From Trema orientale (taxonomy: Eukaryota; Streptophyta; Magnoliopsida; Rosales; Cannabaceae): a stretch of 64,000 nucleotides of DNA. Made by a program: the position numbers and the translations under genes. Below are positions 33,534 to 45,600 of this stretch, one piece after another (position 1 is the stretch's first letter; every line of letters starts with the position of its first letter). The stretch covers positions 69,740-133,739 of the forward strand of contig JXTC01000151.1 of assembly GCA_002914845.1 (NCBI GenBank), given 5' to 3'. The notes under the pieces are model-generated. The model had not been told where the DNA came from. It saw only the letters and a list, made by a program, of their open reading frames with translations, and did not search any database.

Positions 33534-36349
33534 TGTCATGATCGGAAATCCAAAGCCGTGACTTTTAGTAATTTTAAGTGAAAATATAATAAAATATTAA
33601 TTTTTCGAGATTTAGTGGAAATCCAGTATTAGATAATTTCATTTCAATCTTCAGGTCATTATGAGTTCTATATCTATTAAAAACTCGTATTAGTTCGTAA
33701 TTACTTAGGAAAAATGCCCATTAAAGTTCAAGAAAATTTCCTGCTATCTCATTTGGTTACTTGTTGAGAAATAAAAAATTTTGGTAAATAAATTCAACTG
33801 AAAACTTTAGCCTAATGTACAAAATAATTTACATTAAATCACTTGTAGTTTCAAGAACTCAAATTGATAACAAAACTATCCTCATACATATACTTAATAG
33901 ATTTATTAATCTTGGCTAAATAACTGAACAAGAAAAGATAGATAACAGAGTATGAACACCCACCAAGGATTAAAAGTAGAACTGCAAGTACAAGCTACGC
34001 AACTTGTCTGACCACCGGGATTACTACATTAATTGAATAAATACCTGAAAGTGGGAGAAGTAGGGGGGTGAGCATTCACATGCTCAGTAGAAATTCAATT
34101 ACCTTTTTGATTAGATGTAATTTTACCATACCTGCGTGATTAATACCTTTTCCAAAATCCATTTATAAATCAAGTATATAAAACATTTGGTATCTAGAAT
34201 AATACATATTCAAAACCAAAACCAGAAACACATGGTTGTACATATTATACATCAACCAATGTAAATGAGTGTACTCTCATCCTCCCATCACGGTCCTGTA
34301 ATATCTCTGTAGCAGAGGTACCCAGCATCCTGACACTACCTGTAGGTGTATCAGCCAAAAACTTGCGCAAGGACCTAGGTCTTTCACCTAGTGCTGCAGC
34401 AACTCACTAGCGATCTAAATACCATGATGCAATAATGGAACTCAAGTGTGTGATCCTATGGTATATACAACATGTAATAGTTCGCAATAACCATGCATCC
34501 AAGAATCAAATCACACTTTAAAATCCAACTTGGTATTATCCTGGGATTTATTGTAACATAAGTAGTACACTGCTATTTTATCCCATAATCACAATATAAA
34601 AATATGTATAATAATTCACACAGTATAATCCCAATATAATCTAATAATTTTCAACAATTTATCAAACAATCGTGAAATCACGATTTTTCGTAAATAAGTT
34701 TTAATGCAATTATCAATCAAAACAGATATAAAATCAGGTAATTAAACTCCTACCTCAATATGATAGCTATACCAAGCTAAAGACGCTCGAAAAAACTCTC
34801 GTTGGTCATTTGAGTATTTATACGCCCGTTTCGGGATCCCGGTAAGTCCACTTAGAAAAATGACTTTTCCACCGGAGTCTCAAATAGAGAAACGGAGGTC
34901 ACCACTGAATTCAGAGCACCCAAAAATGCTAAGTTAGACATATACTTTTACAAAAGTGGGTCCCAGTGCGGGACCTACCTGTGACACGCAAAACAGTACC
35001 ATTTAAGAGTCTCGAATTTGTGCCATTTCAAAACATAGCGATATTATATATCAAAACTCGTTTCTCGACCTCACTAAATCCAAATTTGAAAACAAAATTT
35101 TATTTTGAGTTCCCGAGCCTTAAACGGGCTTTAAATCCGAGAATTACAAAAATATCTTTTTTTGGAATTAATTTGAAAAAAGTCTACTTTTCCAAAGTAT
35201 TTAGAAAAATATCATTTTTGCTGATTATTTGTAAAATTATCACTTTTTTGAAATAGTTCAGAAAATATCATTATCACAGAATTATTTAAGAAAATATAAC
35301 TGTCAAAAATATTTGAAAAAGTATCAAGTTCACTGATTATTTGTAAAAATATGATTTTTGCAACAATATTTCAGAAAGTAACAGTTTTCTAATCTCAGCC
35401 CAAGGTTCAACTCTGAATAGTTACAGACTCTAGCCAATACTATTTAGTTTTACAAAAATATCACTTTTCATTCTAAGTTAGAAAAATACCACATTTTTCA
35501 ATTTGAAAATTAATATATTTTTGGATATCATTTTAACTTCTACCAACCGTAATTATTCATGATTTTTAACCCTCTTTCACCTTATATAATTACCTCAGGT
35601 AAAATAATTACCTAACGAAAAAATTATAAAAATGTCACTTTTTACAAACTTTGATAAAAAGGCCCAAACGATGAAAATCTTACCGACGACGAGTTAATGG
35701 CCGGGACCGGTCGAAAAATGACGGCGACAATGAGATGAATCCAATGGCACTGGTGGTGTCGCGAAACGAGGTCCGACGGAAACGTCCACGGTAGCCGGAA
35801 TCTTCGTGGCCTCCGATCTCCGGCAGCCGGCGGCGGTTCTCTGCAATGGCAGGTGGCGGTTGTTCATCAGAGGCTAGCAGTCCTCGCGGGCTGGCGCGTT
35901 TGGCCGGTGGTGGCTTCGTGCAGTGGTAGCAAAGCTCAATTCCTCTCTTCGTGCGGTGGTAGGGGAGCTCGATTCCGCCGGTTCTCTTCAATGGCAGGTG
36001 ATAGCTATTCGTCGGAGGCTGGCAGTCCTCGCGGGTTGGCGCGTTTGGCTGGTGGTGGCTTCGTGCAGTGGTAGCGGAGCTCGGTTCCTCTCTTTGTGCG
36101 GTGGTAGCGAAGCTCGGTTCCTCTCTTTGTGCGGTGGTAGCGAAGCTCGGTTCCTCTCTCTCTCTCTCTCAAGCCCTCACATGAAGAAGATGAAGAAGTG
36201 GAAAGGGTTTTATCCAAAATTTTAAAACTATAGCATCATATAAAAAAATTCTAGATATTTTGAATATTTTAATCCCAAAATACTTATTTACAAGTTTGTC
36301 ATTATGTGTGAATTTCCCATTTTGATCCTTTTATGACTCAGATTTTACA
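33534..36349 (-). mobile_element. Solo LTR B, same family as solo LTR A, minus strand
   Basis: 2,816 bp. On the minus strand it begins TGTAAAATCTGAG (36,349 leftwards) and ends CGGATCATGACA (33,534), with near-identical flanks TGCCG (33,529-33,533) and TGCCA (36,350-36,354). Its ordered landmarks match LTR A: 'gcgtgtcac...ggacc', 'tatatgtctaac', 'gaattcagtg', 'gaggtaggagtttaattacc' and 'gctcacccccctacttctcc' followed by a CAG. It is about 630 bp longer, partly through a tandem duplication in the GC-rich 5' part. No gag-pol is adjacent, so it is a solo LTR from a separate insertion. Confidence 0.65.
35837..36160 (-). repeat. Tandem duplications inside solo LTR B
   Basis: A ~145-bp unit is present twice ('tcctcgcggg' at 35,881 and again at 36,026, with 'ggcgcgtttggc' following). 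It is followed by about three copies of a ~36-bp unit containing 'gcggtggtagcgaagctcgg' between about 36,060 and 36,160, ending in a CT microsatellite. Overlapping ORFs here (for example 35,853-36,225) are translations of these repeats. Confidence 0.7.
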
Positions 36350-36354
36350 TGCCA

Positions 36355-36870
36355 CTTATGATGGAATAATAAAATATATATGAATTAATTGGTATGATAT
36401 TATAATGACGGAATAATGTCAAAAGATTGGATGGGGAGAGTATAAGTCCCACAACCTAGGATCTTGAATCAATAGCCGGAGATGGATTGTCCTCTCTTCA
36501 TAATGCCTAATATCACTCTTTATTTACTTTTATCTTCAGATTCTATAATAACAACTCTTGATATTTTGTTTCATTAACTATTATCTTTCTTTCCTCATTT
36601 ACTTAATAAACTCTTTTGTATTTTTCTTATTATTTCTCTTCTTTTTCCCTTTCCTTATTTTCTTTCTTTCCTATTTCTTTTTTTCCTCTCTATTCATTCA
36701 CCTCGTTTCCCTCTTTTCTCAGATTCTTCTCTAATTTTCGTTGCCCTGGTCTCTTGCAATATTCTCCTATTTATAGATGTAGCAATGTAGGAGATTGTTA
36801 GTTGGTCATTGGAGAGCTCTTAGTTTGCCGTTGGAGAGATGTTAGTTGTTAGCTTTAGGAAGTAAACTAG
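36355..36870. other. Intergenic DNA with a pyrimidine-rich stretch
   Basis: A T/C-rich tract (about 36,580-36,740) precedes the RNase H fragment. No gene seen in this interval. Confidence 0.4.
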
Positions 36871-37203
36871 ATGGTAGCAGAAGCGGCGGGTTTATTGGCA
36901 AACATGAGAGTAGCCCACGATTGCAGGTATAAAAGCGTTATTTTTGAGGGAGATTGCGCGGCAATGCACGGAAATCTGTTGAAGAAGCTGGATGGAGTTC
37001 TCTGGGACTTAAAGCTGATGTTACAGGATTGTAAGATGATGTGTGCAACATTTCAATTCTGGGGAGTGTTCCTAGTTCCGAGGGAGGCAAACTCGGGAGC
37101 TCATGATCTGGCCCACTGGTGTGCTCACTCGAATGTTCTAGGATTTATTTCTATCAATTTATTACTTTCGGGCTTGAGATGTATTGATTTATGGGGAAAT
37201 TAG
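36871..37203 (+). pseudogene. RNase H domain fragment (LINE/RVT_3 type)
   Basis: A 110-residue open frame resembling the C-terminal half of the plant RNase H-like domain found at the 3' end of LINE-type retroelements and in related domesticated proteins. Seen: AEAAGLLANMRVAHD (the Glu-containing helix), VIFEGDCAAMHGNLL (Asp motif) and VPREANSGAHDLAHWC (end motif). The first beta-strand with the leading DGS/DGA Asp is missing and no reverse transcriptase adjoins it, so it is a truncated retroelement remnant. A terminal exon of a small host RNase H-like gene cannot be excluded, but I see no upstream exon. Confidence 0.65.
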
Positions 37204-37244
37204 ACATTATACGGTAATTTATAAAAAAATTTGAAAAATACGGT

Positions 37245-38130
37245 GGTTTAAGTTTTTTTTAAGGTGCAGTACGATTTTTATTAGATAAATACTATTTTTT
37301 AAAAATTATTTAGAAAAATGTCATTTTTTAAAATAGTAACTAGTTTCTAGTAACCAGTTTCCAGAAACTAGTAACTAGTAACCAAAGGTATTTATAACTG
37401 GTATATAACTGGTAACTAGTAACCAGTAACAAGTTTTCAGAAATTGGTAACCAGTAACTATTTTAAAAAATTGTATTCTTCTAAGTATTTTTTAAAAAGT
37501 GATATTTTTCTAATAAAAACCGTACAAAAATTTGAAAAAAGCCTGAGTTCTGTATTTTTGTAATTCTTTTAATTTTTTATACGTAAAAGTGATAGAAATC
37601 CAAACATCATTATCACATGGTTGCATATAAGCCCATAAGTCCAAAATGGTTGATTAATTCCCATCTTTTTTTTTTTTTTTTTTGGATGAATATTAGCTTC
37701 ATTAAGCCCAAAGGCAACAAAAAAGACAACAGAACAACAACAAAAGGCCGAACGGCTCTTAGTAGCTTAAATCAAGGGTTTCTAACACTTTTACCTATAA
37801 AAAACTAAAACAATTACAAAAATACATAAGTTAGGCTTTTTTCAAATTTTCCTACAATTTGTATTAGAAAAATATCACTTTTTTAAAAAAAATAAAAAAA
37901 TACCAATTTTTAAAATAGTTACTGGTTACTATTTTCTAAAAAAATAGTTACCGATTACTGGTGATCAGTTATATACTAGTTATAAATATCTTTAGTTACT
38001 ATTTACCAGTTTTTGAAAACTGACTAACGGTTACTAGTTACTATTTTAAAAATGACATTTTTATAAATATTTTTTAAAAAATTATATTTTTCTAATAAAA
38101 ACCATACCGTACCTTAAAAAAGGGGTGTTG
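37245..38130. mobile_element. Large inverted repeat with 'GTAACTAGTAACC' core
   Basis: Left arm about 37,245-37,600 and right arm about 37,790-38,130 are reverse complements with scattered mismatches. Paired blocks include 'ttttttaaggt...cg' at the outer ends, 'aatgtcattttttaaaatag', 'ggtatttataact', 'gaaaaaagcct' and 'aaaagtgat'. Each arm contains a degenerate array of 'agtaactagtaacc'. The ~190-bp spacer is AT-rich. It is non-coding. It resembles a foldback element. Confidence 0.7.
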
Positions 38131-38429
38131 GACACTTTTACTTATTGAGAAATTTAGGTGGATGACCAAAATTTTAAATTTGATTAAATAGATGTCCATT
38201 TTTTAAATTTTATAGCTAATTGTCCAGGTATATATATTTTTACACTTAGTAGATACACATATCTACCAATTTTAGTTACTGTACTGAAATGCACTGGGTA
38301 TATAATTTTTTATACTTAGTATATAAAATTTTACACTTGGTATATATGCATATATACGGGACATTTTGCTATAACATTTGACAAAGGGTCATTTACTGAA
38401 ATTGGGTAAAATTTGGTCACATTTCTATA

Positions 38430-40940
38430 AGCCCCTTACCTATTTTTTCAAAAAGAATACCAAAAATACGACCTCCAAAAAAGAATTAAAATTTTGTACG
38501 ACCTAAAGTACCATTTTTCTAAATATTAGGTCTAGAAGATGCGGTGGTATTTTATGTAAATAAGGCAATCTTTATAAAACACCGTTATATAAAAAATATT
38601 TTACTAAAATTGATTGAAATAATCATTAGTCTAGTGGTATTTTTAAGACCCTTTTTCCCCAAGTCAAGCATTCAAATCACTATAGTTTCACATTTTAGTC
38701 TTTTGGGTCTTTTATTTCCTTTATATTTTTCCCTTTTTCTTTTATTCTTTTTTCATTTTTTTTCTTTTACTATTTTAATTCTTTATCCTGTTTATTTGCT
38801 CCACTTTTATTATATTTAATTCTTTTTTTTCCTTTTAGCTTTTCTTTTTTCTTTTAGTTGTTTCTTTATTTTATTGTTTCTTCTATAATTTTTTATTTCT
38901 TATTTTAAATTATTTTTTCCTTGTTCTTCCTCCTCTTACTAATAAAAAGAACTACTTCTTTTTTTCCCACTTAGAGACATGAGACACCATTTCTTTTTCA
39001 TGTAATCTCTAACAAATATGGAGACTATATTTTTTTCTTTCTTTTTTGTTTATTTTTTTTCAAAGAAATTGTTATATTACTAATAGCAATTTTTTTTTTT
39101 TTGATGTTACTATAGCTTATTGTTACTGGTTAATAGTTTCTTTGCATATTATTATTAATAGTAATCAATTTGGTTTCTCAGAAAATAATTTCTAAAATTA
39201 GTTTCTAGTTTCAAAAAATAATATTACTTCCAAATTGTTCTCAAATTAACATTAAAATCAATACTAGAAGCTAATTTGATTTTAGGTCTCAATAGTAGTC
39301 AGTAACTGTTCTATTTAAAAAAAAAAAAAAAAAACCAATTTAGTTTCTCAGTAACTAGACTAGTTTCTCGTTACTAACTAAATTAGTAACCAACTATTAG
39401 AGTAGTTTCTGGTTACTCGTAAAAACCAATTTAGTTTAGTTTTTAGTTTCAAGAGAAGCTACTAACTATTTCCTCCAAAAAAAATAATAATAATTTGAAA
39501 GATAATTAGGTTTCCAGTTTTTAGTAATCAAATTAACAAAAATTTTCCTGCATGTAAGTAAATCACATGAAGCCACAAAGGTTTTCAAGAAATTAGTTTA
39601 GTTTCCTTTTAGCAGAATGCCATGTATGTGAATCACAAGAAACTACAAAGATTTCCAAAAAAACTAGTTTGGTTTCTTTTTAGCGAAATACTGTATGCAA
39701 GTAAATCACAAGAAACCATAAATATCTTCTGAAAACCAGTTTGGTTTTTTCTTAGCGAAATACCCTGTATATAAGTAAGTCACCGAAAACCACAAAAAGT
39801 TTTCTGGAAACCAGTTTTATTTCCTTTTAGCAAAACCTTATATGTAAGTAAATCAGAGGAAACTATAAAGTTTTTCTGGAAACTAATTTGGTTTCCTTTC
39901 AGCAGAATGCCATGGATATAAGTAAACCAATCTGGTTTCCACTTGCAAACAAATTTGATTTTTCTTTTTCTTTGTAATTCTAACATAATTTCTTTTATAT
40001 TTTTTTAAAAGTACATTTTTATTTTTCTTTCTTTTTTTTTCTGAATTTGATTTTTACCTTTTTTTTAAAGATACATAAGACATTTTTTTTTTTCCCCCGT
40101 TTCTTCCCTTAGTTACTATCGGTAACCATCTTAACAAAATTGGTTAGAAACTAATCCGGTTTCTATTTTCTACTTCTTAATTAACTATTTGATTCTGACA
40201 ACTATACCAAAAAGTTAGAAATAATTAGGAAAAGTAGTTTCTAATTTCTAATATTAACTGGTAAATGGTTTTCGACAACCACAATAGTAACTACAGAAAT
40301 TTAAATAGTAGATTAAAAATTGGGGGAAAAAAAAGAAAACAAAGGCTAAAAAGAAAATAGTAGTAAGGTTCAACGTGAAAAAAAAAAGAATTTAAAACGA
40401 GAATACAAAAAAAGAAAAATAAACAAAAAAAAAGAAAGAAAACAAGATGAATTTAAAAAGAGAAAATGAAAAATAAAAATAAATAAAGCAAAGAACAAGA
40501 AAAAAGACAAGGTAAAACTTATGAAAATTCAATGATGGATTGAAATTTGAAAGTGGGATAAAAAAATCTTTAAAAAACGACAAATATTAAAAAAAAAAGG
40601 GAGTAATAAAGTTCAACAAAAAAAAAAAAGCTTTAAAAATGAATTTAAAAAAGAAAAAATGAACAAAAGGAATCAATAAAGGAAAATGACATAAAATAGA
40701 AAAAAGGAGGATAACGAGATTTGAACTCAAAGTCCAAGTTGTGGGCCTAATCTTACCTAATTATTAGACCAACTTTTGATTTTAGTTCATTTATATGACT
40801 TTACTATTAATAAAGCTTTCTTGGGTGTTTAGACCGTATAAAATAGAAATATTTTTTTCTGGGCCATACAGAAAAGTAATTACATGTGCTAAGTCGTATT
40901 TTTGTCATTATTTTGCCGTGTCATTTTCTCTTAAAAAATG
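38430..40940. mobile_element. Foldback element with strand-asymmetric arms and minisatellite core
   Basis: Ends: 'ccaaaaatacgacct' near 38,458 and 'gtcgtatttttgtc' near 40,891 are inverted. Inside these, a tRNA-like segment lies at each side: left 'attagtctagtggtattt' with 'cattcaaatcac', right in reverse complement 'ttggtctaataattagg' with 'gagttcaaatctc'. Next comes a pyrimidine-rich left arm (about 38,690-39,090) facing a purine-rich right arm (about 40,320-40,720). The core (39,110-40,290) is degenerate repeats of 'aaccaatttggtttc' type. No transposase. The ORFs in the arms (38,544-38,819; 40,392-40,583) are homopurine/homopyrimidine translations. Confidence 0.55.
39548..39925 (+). repeat. 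Minisatellite, about five ~79-bp units
   Basis: Units run 'tgtaagtaaatcac(a/g)...gaaacc(a)...aaa...tttc(c)...ggaaacca(g)ttt...gtttcctttta gc(a/g)aaa' and recur about five times with moderate divergence inside the core of the foldback element. It is non-coding. Confidence 0.6.
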
Positions 40941-41044
40941 CTAACCACGGAAAATACCGTATAATATCTAATTTCCCTGTTAATTAACTAATACTTGGTG
41001 TATTCCTTTCCATCGTTCAAAACATGCTCGGATGGGCTATCAAG

Positions 41045-41316
41045 CGAGAAAATGACATGGGTAAAGACTAACTTGGGCCAAGATGACTTTTTTGTGGATT
41101 TTTTTAAAAATGACACTTTTAGGAGTATCAAGGACATCTTGACCTATGTCAAGAACTTTTTGACCATTAAAAAATAATTATTTAGGACTTTTTTATGGTC
41201 AAGATGCTCTTGATCATAAGTCAAGAAGTTATTGACACTCCTAAAAATGTTATTTTTAAAAAAATGCACAAAAAAGCATCTTGGCCCAAGTTAGTCTTAA
41301 CATGTCCTTTTCCCCA
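41045..41316. mobile_element. MITE with ~100-bp inverted repeats (copy 1)
   Basis: Left arm 'gaaaatgacatgggtaaag', 'actaacttgggccaagatga' and 'aggagtatcaaggac' pair with the right arm in reverse complement 'ggaaaaggacatgttaagac', 'taacttgggccaagatgc' and 'aggagtgtcaataac'. The loop lies near 41,165-41,190. A second, interrupted member of the family is at 42,603-43,122. Confidence 0.75.
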
Positions 41317-41526
41317 ATTAAGCAAGCCCAATGGACTTTTGTGTGCTTTAATTGAATTTGGGCCTCAACAGAAAATCTAGTTTTCGGGCATCTTAAGCTA
41401 TTTGATCTAGTTTCACTAGTGTGGGTCCCATTGGCACAATTGTACACAATCATTCCAAGTCATATCTCATCACATTGTGCCATTGTGTAGTCCATGATCC
41501 ATCTCCAATCCAATTTGTACTCCAAA

Positions 41527-41691
41527 ATATATATATATATATATATTTTAAAAAAAAGTGGGGCTTAACTAATGACCACCACTTACTACAAATTAAAGGA
41601 AAATGACACACGCACACACTATTACCAAGGTTTGAACCCCTGATCCCCCAAACACACACACAACCATCAAATCTTGGACCAACTGAACCAA

Positions 41692-41729
<38 letters not shown>

Positions 41730-41730
41730 G
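41527..41730. repeat. TA microsatellites
   Basis: Alternating (TA)n tracts at about 41,527-41,545 and 41,692-41,728. No gene nearby; ORFs spanning them translate the repeat. Confidence 0.8.
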
Positions 41731-41809
41731 GATTGCATTGGCCACAAAATAATATAATACTACAAATAAATTTGTAAAAATACAATATTGGCTGTTCTTA
41801 TTATTTTCT

Positions 41810-42600
41810 GTGGCTAGTGATATATTAAGTCTCTTTAGCTGGTTGCTTGTTGATTGTTCTGGTCACTACATTCTTCGTGGCAGGATAATGGAGAGTGGTC
41901 CATCCAATTGTTCTTGTATTACTTTGAAAAAAGGAAAAAAAAAAAAAAAGGAATTTGGGTTTATTAATGTTGCCTTGCTTTATTTCTTCTCTTGTAACAG
42001 TTGACTTATCTGAAATGAATTCAATTTTCCCCCCACCCAAAAAAAAAAAAAAAATTCATGCCGAAATTGGAGTGACCCATGATCACTAGCATCTTGTATT
42101 ACTATTCTCAAAGCAGATTTAAATTTGGCTAATTGTTTGCCCTCACTTATTTCTTCTCTTGTAATAATTCATTTACGCAATGATTTCAGTTTTTCCCCTA
42201 AAATATGTTTTCATTCTAAATCTTGTTCTGAAGTTTCATTTAATAGAGACCTACTTACTATTACACAAGCCTTTATACCAATTTTTCGAAAGTAAAAAGT
42301 AATTTTCGATTATTTATATCGTAAACAATATATAATCGATATGTTAGTTTGTTGGATAATTTGAATGAAGGATTACTGATATATGGTGATGGATTATGAG
42401 TATAGTGTGATTATTTGACTAGGGATATAAAATCATCATTTGGACCTACTTATACGCTTAATTACCTCTCTCTCTATATAAGTACCTTTCGACTTTCTTT
42501 CCGTAGATTACATACCTCACCTTCTTAGTAAACACAGTCCAAATTTATTAATATCTTTCTTATGTAGGGGAAAAAAAACTAGACTGGAAGGACCACTAGA
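41810..42600. other. Intergenic DNA, no gene seen
   Basis: AT-rich with A-tracts at 41,935-41,949 and about 42,040-42,053. Two poorly matching words, 'ttatttcttctcttgtaa' at about 41,980 and 42,148, indicate a diverged local duplication. No coding region. Confidence 0.4.
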
Positions 42601-42602
42601 TG

Positions 42603-43122
42603 AGAAAAAGAAATGGATAGGACTAATTAGGGCCAAAATATTCTTTTGTGCATTTTTTTAAAGGTTGCCAAACCAGTAGGTATTTTTTTTTTAACCTATG
42701 TGTATGTATTTTTTTTTTTTCAAGCCGTTGGATCACCACCTAGGATCACCACTAGGTGGTGATCTAACGGCTATAATAAGGTGCATGAAAAGACGTGAAT
42801 CATTAATATTATTTCTCTTTCTTATTTTTTATTATAAAAAAATATGCATGATAAATTTTCATTGATCAAATTAATACCTATACATAGGTAAAAAAAACAA
42901 AAATGCCTACTAGATTGGTGCCCTAGCCTAAGATCAAAAATGTTTTGAGTATAAAAAAGTCCTAAATAAATAAATAATTAATGAATTTTTCATAGTCAAG
43001 AAACACTAGGTCCAAAAAGTCTCTGACATCCCTTAAAGGCTTAAAATGCCATTTGTAGAGAAATATACAAAAAAAAAAGTCAGTTTGGCCCAAGTTAATT
43101 CTATACATGTCATTTTCATACA
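42603..43122. mobile_element. MITE (family of 41,045-41,316) split by another MITE
   Basis: The left end 'gaaaaagaaatggatagga' with 'gggccaaaatattc', and the right end in reverse complement 'gaaaatgacatgtatag' with 'taacttgggccaaactgac', match the termini of the element at 41.05 kb. Its middle is interrupted by the unrelated palindrome-core MITE (42,667-42,928), giving a clear relative age: this element is older than the one inside it. Confidence 0.65.
42667..42928 (-). mobile_element. Complete copy 3 of the palindrome-core MITE family
   Basis: The left terminus 'gttgccaaaccagtaggta' and the right terminus in reverse complement 'ggcaccaatctagtaggc' match the two ends of the copy at 20.9 kb, in opposite orientation. 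The central palindrome is expanded here: 'gccgttggatcaccacctag' against 'ctaggtggtgatctaacgg', with a short partial repeat between. 'gcatgaaaagacgt' and 'atgcatgataaatttt' are also shared. Confidence 0.75.
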
Positions 43123-43279
43123 CACTAGATCACAGTATGCTATAACCCATGGAATATTATGGGGCCATGCTAAGTATTGTACTTGCGGGCTTAACGTGGT
43201 GATGCTTGATAGGCCGTGCTTGTGACGATGACACAACCTAATAAGCACCATCATTCTTTCAAGATCAAGAGATGGGAAA

Positions 43280-45600
43280 ACACCGAAGCACTGGTGTTTA
43301 AAATAAAACAAAAATACGGTTTTTTATACAAAAGATATAAAAACTACGACCAACGGAGAAAAAACAAAAAAAATACGGTTTCTTGTGTAAAAAATATAAA
43401 AAATATGGCTTGATAAAAGGTTTGATACGACCTGATAAACAAAAATAAAAACCATTTAGAAAAGCTCGTGGGTCAACCATAAACCCTGATACTGATGTCA
43501 TATATGACAGCTTAGGGCTGACACTTGATGAAATTTTTTTTTTCTTGTTTTTTAAATTAATCAGTACTTTACTTTTAATATTATTTGCAAAATTCTGAAT
43601 TTTCACTCAAGTTTTTTTTTTTTTTTCATTTATTCGTGTGTGACTTTTTTTTTGTGCATTTTAGAAATTATACATTTTTAATTGTAATACCACTCATTAT
43701 ATGACTAACTTTTTAAAGTGAAATATGTCAAAATTTTTTAATAAAATAAATACCTAAGCAATTAATAAAAAAAATAGCTCTTAGTTAAAATAGGTAACAC
43801 GATAATTTTTTTTAATAAAATAGTAACTAAGTATTTTATTTTTGCCAAAAAAAAAAATTAACTCTAGATAAAGTATTTAATATGATAATATACATATAGT
43901 AAACTTCTAGCTTTTTTTTTGTTTTAATTATTTTTTATTCTATTAATACTCATTTCTATTTGTTGGATACCTCTAGTAACATAACTATTCTACAATTTAC
44001 TAGATACCGAGATAACTTGAATGGATACTTATGGTATCTTTGTTTTTTTTCCAATTTACTAAGATACTATAAGTGAGCTCATAATATACATGTGGTATCC
44101 CCTCTAGATACTAAGGTAATATTAAATAAAAAAACCAAAGCAAAACTCTCAAATAAAATAAGTAACACGATAAGATACTTATGGTAACCTCATAGTTTTA
44201 GTCTTTGTTTTTGATTCTTTATTATTTTTTTATTTTATTCAACACCCATCTCGTTTACTAAATACCATTAGTTCTTGGTATGATTTTTTTCCCCAATATA
44301 CCGGATATCAAGGTAACAAATTTGGATAGTTACGGTATCTATTTTGTTTCTTTCTTTTTTTTTTTTTGAGTTTACTGGGATACTATAAGTAACATAGTAC
44401 TACAACTATGATATCCCCTCCAGATACCTAGGTAACTTGGTTGGATACCTATAGTAATATTTCATTCTCTCTTTTTTTTTTTTTTTTTTTCTAATTTGTA
44501 TGGATATCTTACGTAACTTGGTTGGATACTTATGGTAACATTTCCTTCTTTTTTTTTTTTTTTTTCTGTTTTTTTTCCAATGCACCTAGATACTTTAAGT
44601 AACATAGTAAGATACCAATGGTAATATACTTTTTTATTTAAAAAAAAATGATTCTAGCCCTATTAACCATCTTTCCTCATATGAAATAAGTAACCGAGTA
44701 GGATACTTATGGTAACATTTTTTCTTCTTAATTATTTTTTTTTTCAACTTGGTAACGTTTTTTTCTTCTTAATTATTATTATTATTTTTTTAACTTATCT
44801 AGATATCGTAAGTAACCCAGTAGTACAAGTGTGGTATTTTTTTTCCCTAACTTATTCGGATACTAAGGGTACCTAGATTGGATACCTTAATGGTAAGATT
44901 TTTTTTTTTTAAAATGAAAAATTTATCCAAATACTATAGGTAATATTATATAAAGTTATTTATAGTTTTTATCTGTTTCTTTTCTTGCAATTAGGAATGT
45001 CTAGCTCTCTTTCTAATTTTTTGATTACTATAAATAACATAAGGAGATACTTATGGTACTCAAATGGATACTTATGACCATTTAATTTTGATAAAAATTT
45101 TTTTAATAAATAAAAAAGGAAATAAAATATTCTAAAATATTTTACGATGAAAACAATTGAATATTTAAACAAGAGACAAAAAGCCAAGAAAAAATATTTA
45201 TATATATGTGTAAATAAAAGCAGCCGACCAAAAAAAAAGAGAAATAAAAAAAATGCCAACTAAATAAACTAATAAACAGAGAACATAAAGAACTTAAAAT
45301 TGCTTTAGAATAAAAAATTTAATTCGAAAAAAAAGAAAAAGGATAAAAAATGGTTAAAAGAAAAAAAAATACTTAAAGTTTTTAAAAATATAAAATTTTA
45401 GAAAAATAAATAAATACGTGCGACATCGTGTGAGGCGTGCGACCCTCTTCAGTCTTCAGTATGTTTCAATATATTAAAAAAGCTGAGGCATTGACGTGTG
45501 CATAGTAATCGTAAAAGACAAAAAAGTTTTTGTAAAGTTCGTTATTATTTAAAAGTTTCGGCCATACCACTGTAAAAAACAAAACAATTGTCAAAAAGTA
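43280..45600. mobile_element. Repeat-core element with 'GGATACTTATGGTAAC' array
   Basis: Flanks contain 'aaaaatacggtttttt...gaccaacgg' on the left (about 43,310-43,460) and AT-rich sequence with 'cggccataccac' on the right. The core (about 43,900-45,075) has roughly ten diverged copies of 'ggatacttatggtaac' at 70-180 bp spacing, alternating with 'gatactataagtaac' and long T-tracts. It is non-coding; the ORF at 44,969-45,259 is compositional. It is similar in layout to the elements at 37.2, 38.4 and 61.4 kb. Confidence 0.5.

Noticed and set aside
39548..39925. CRISPR-like array
   Set aside because: Units are contiguous and diverged with no unique spacers, and this is a plant nuclear sequence; it is a minisatellite.
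40690..40790. A tRNA gene (A/B-box-like words)
   Set aside because: No cloverleaf can be drawn and the anticodon arm is absent; more likely SINE-like debris within a transposon arm.
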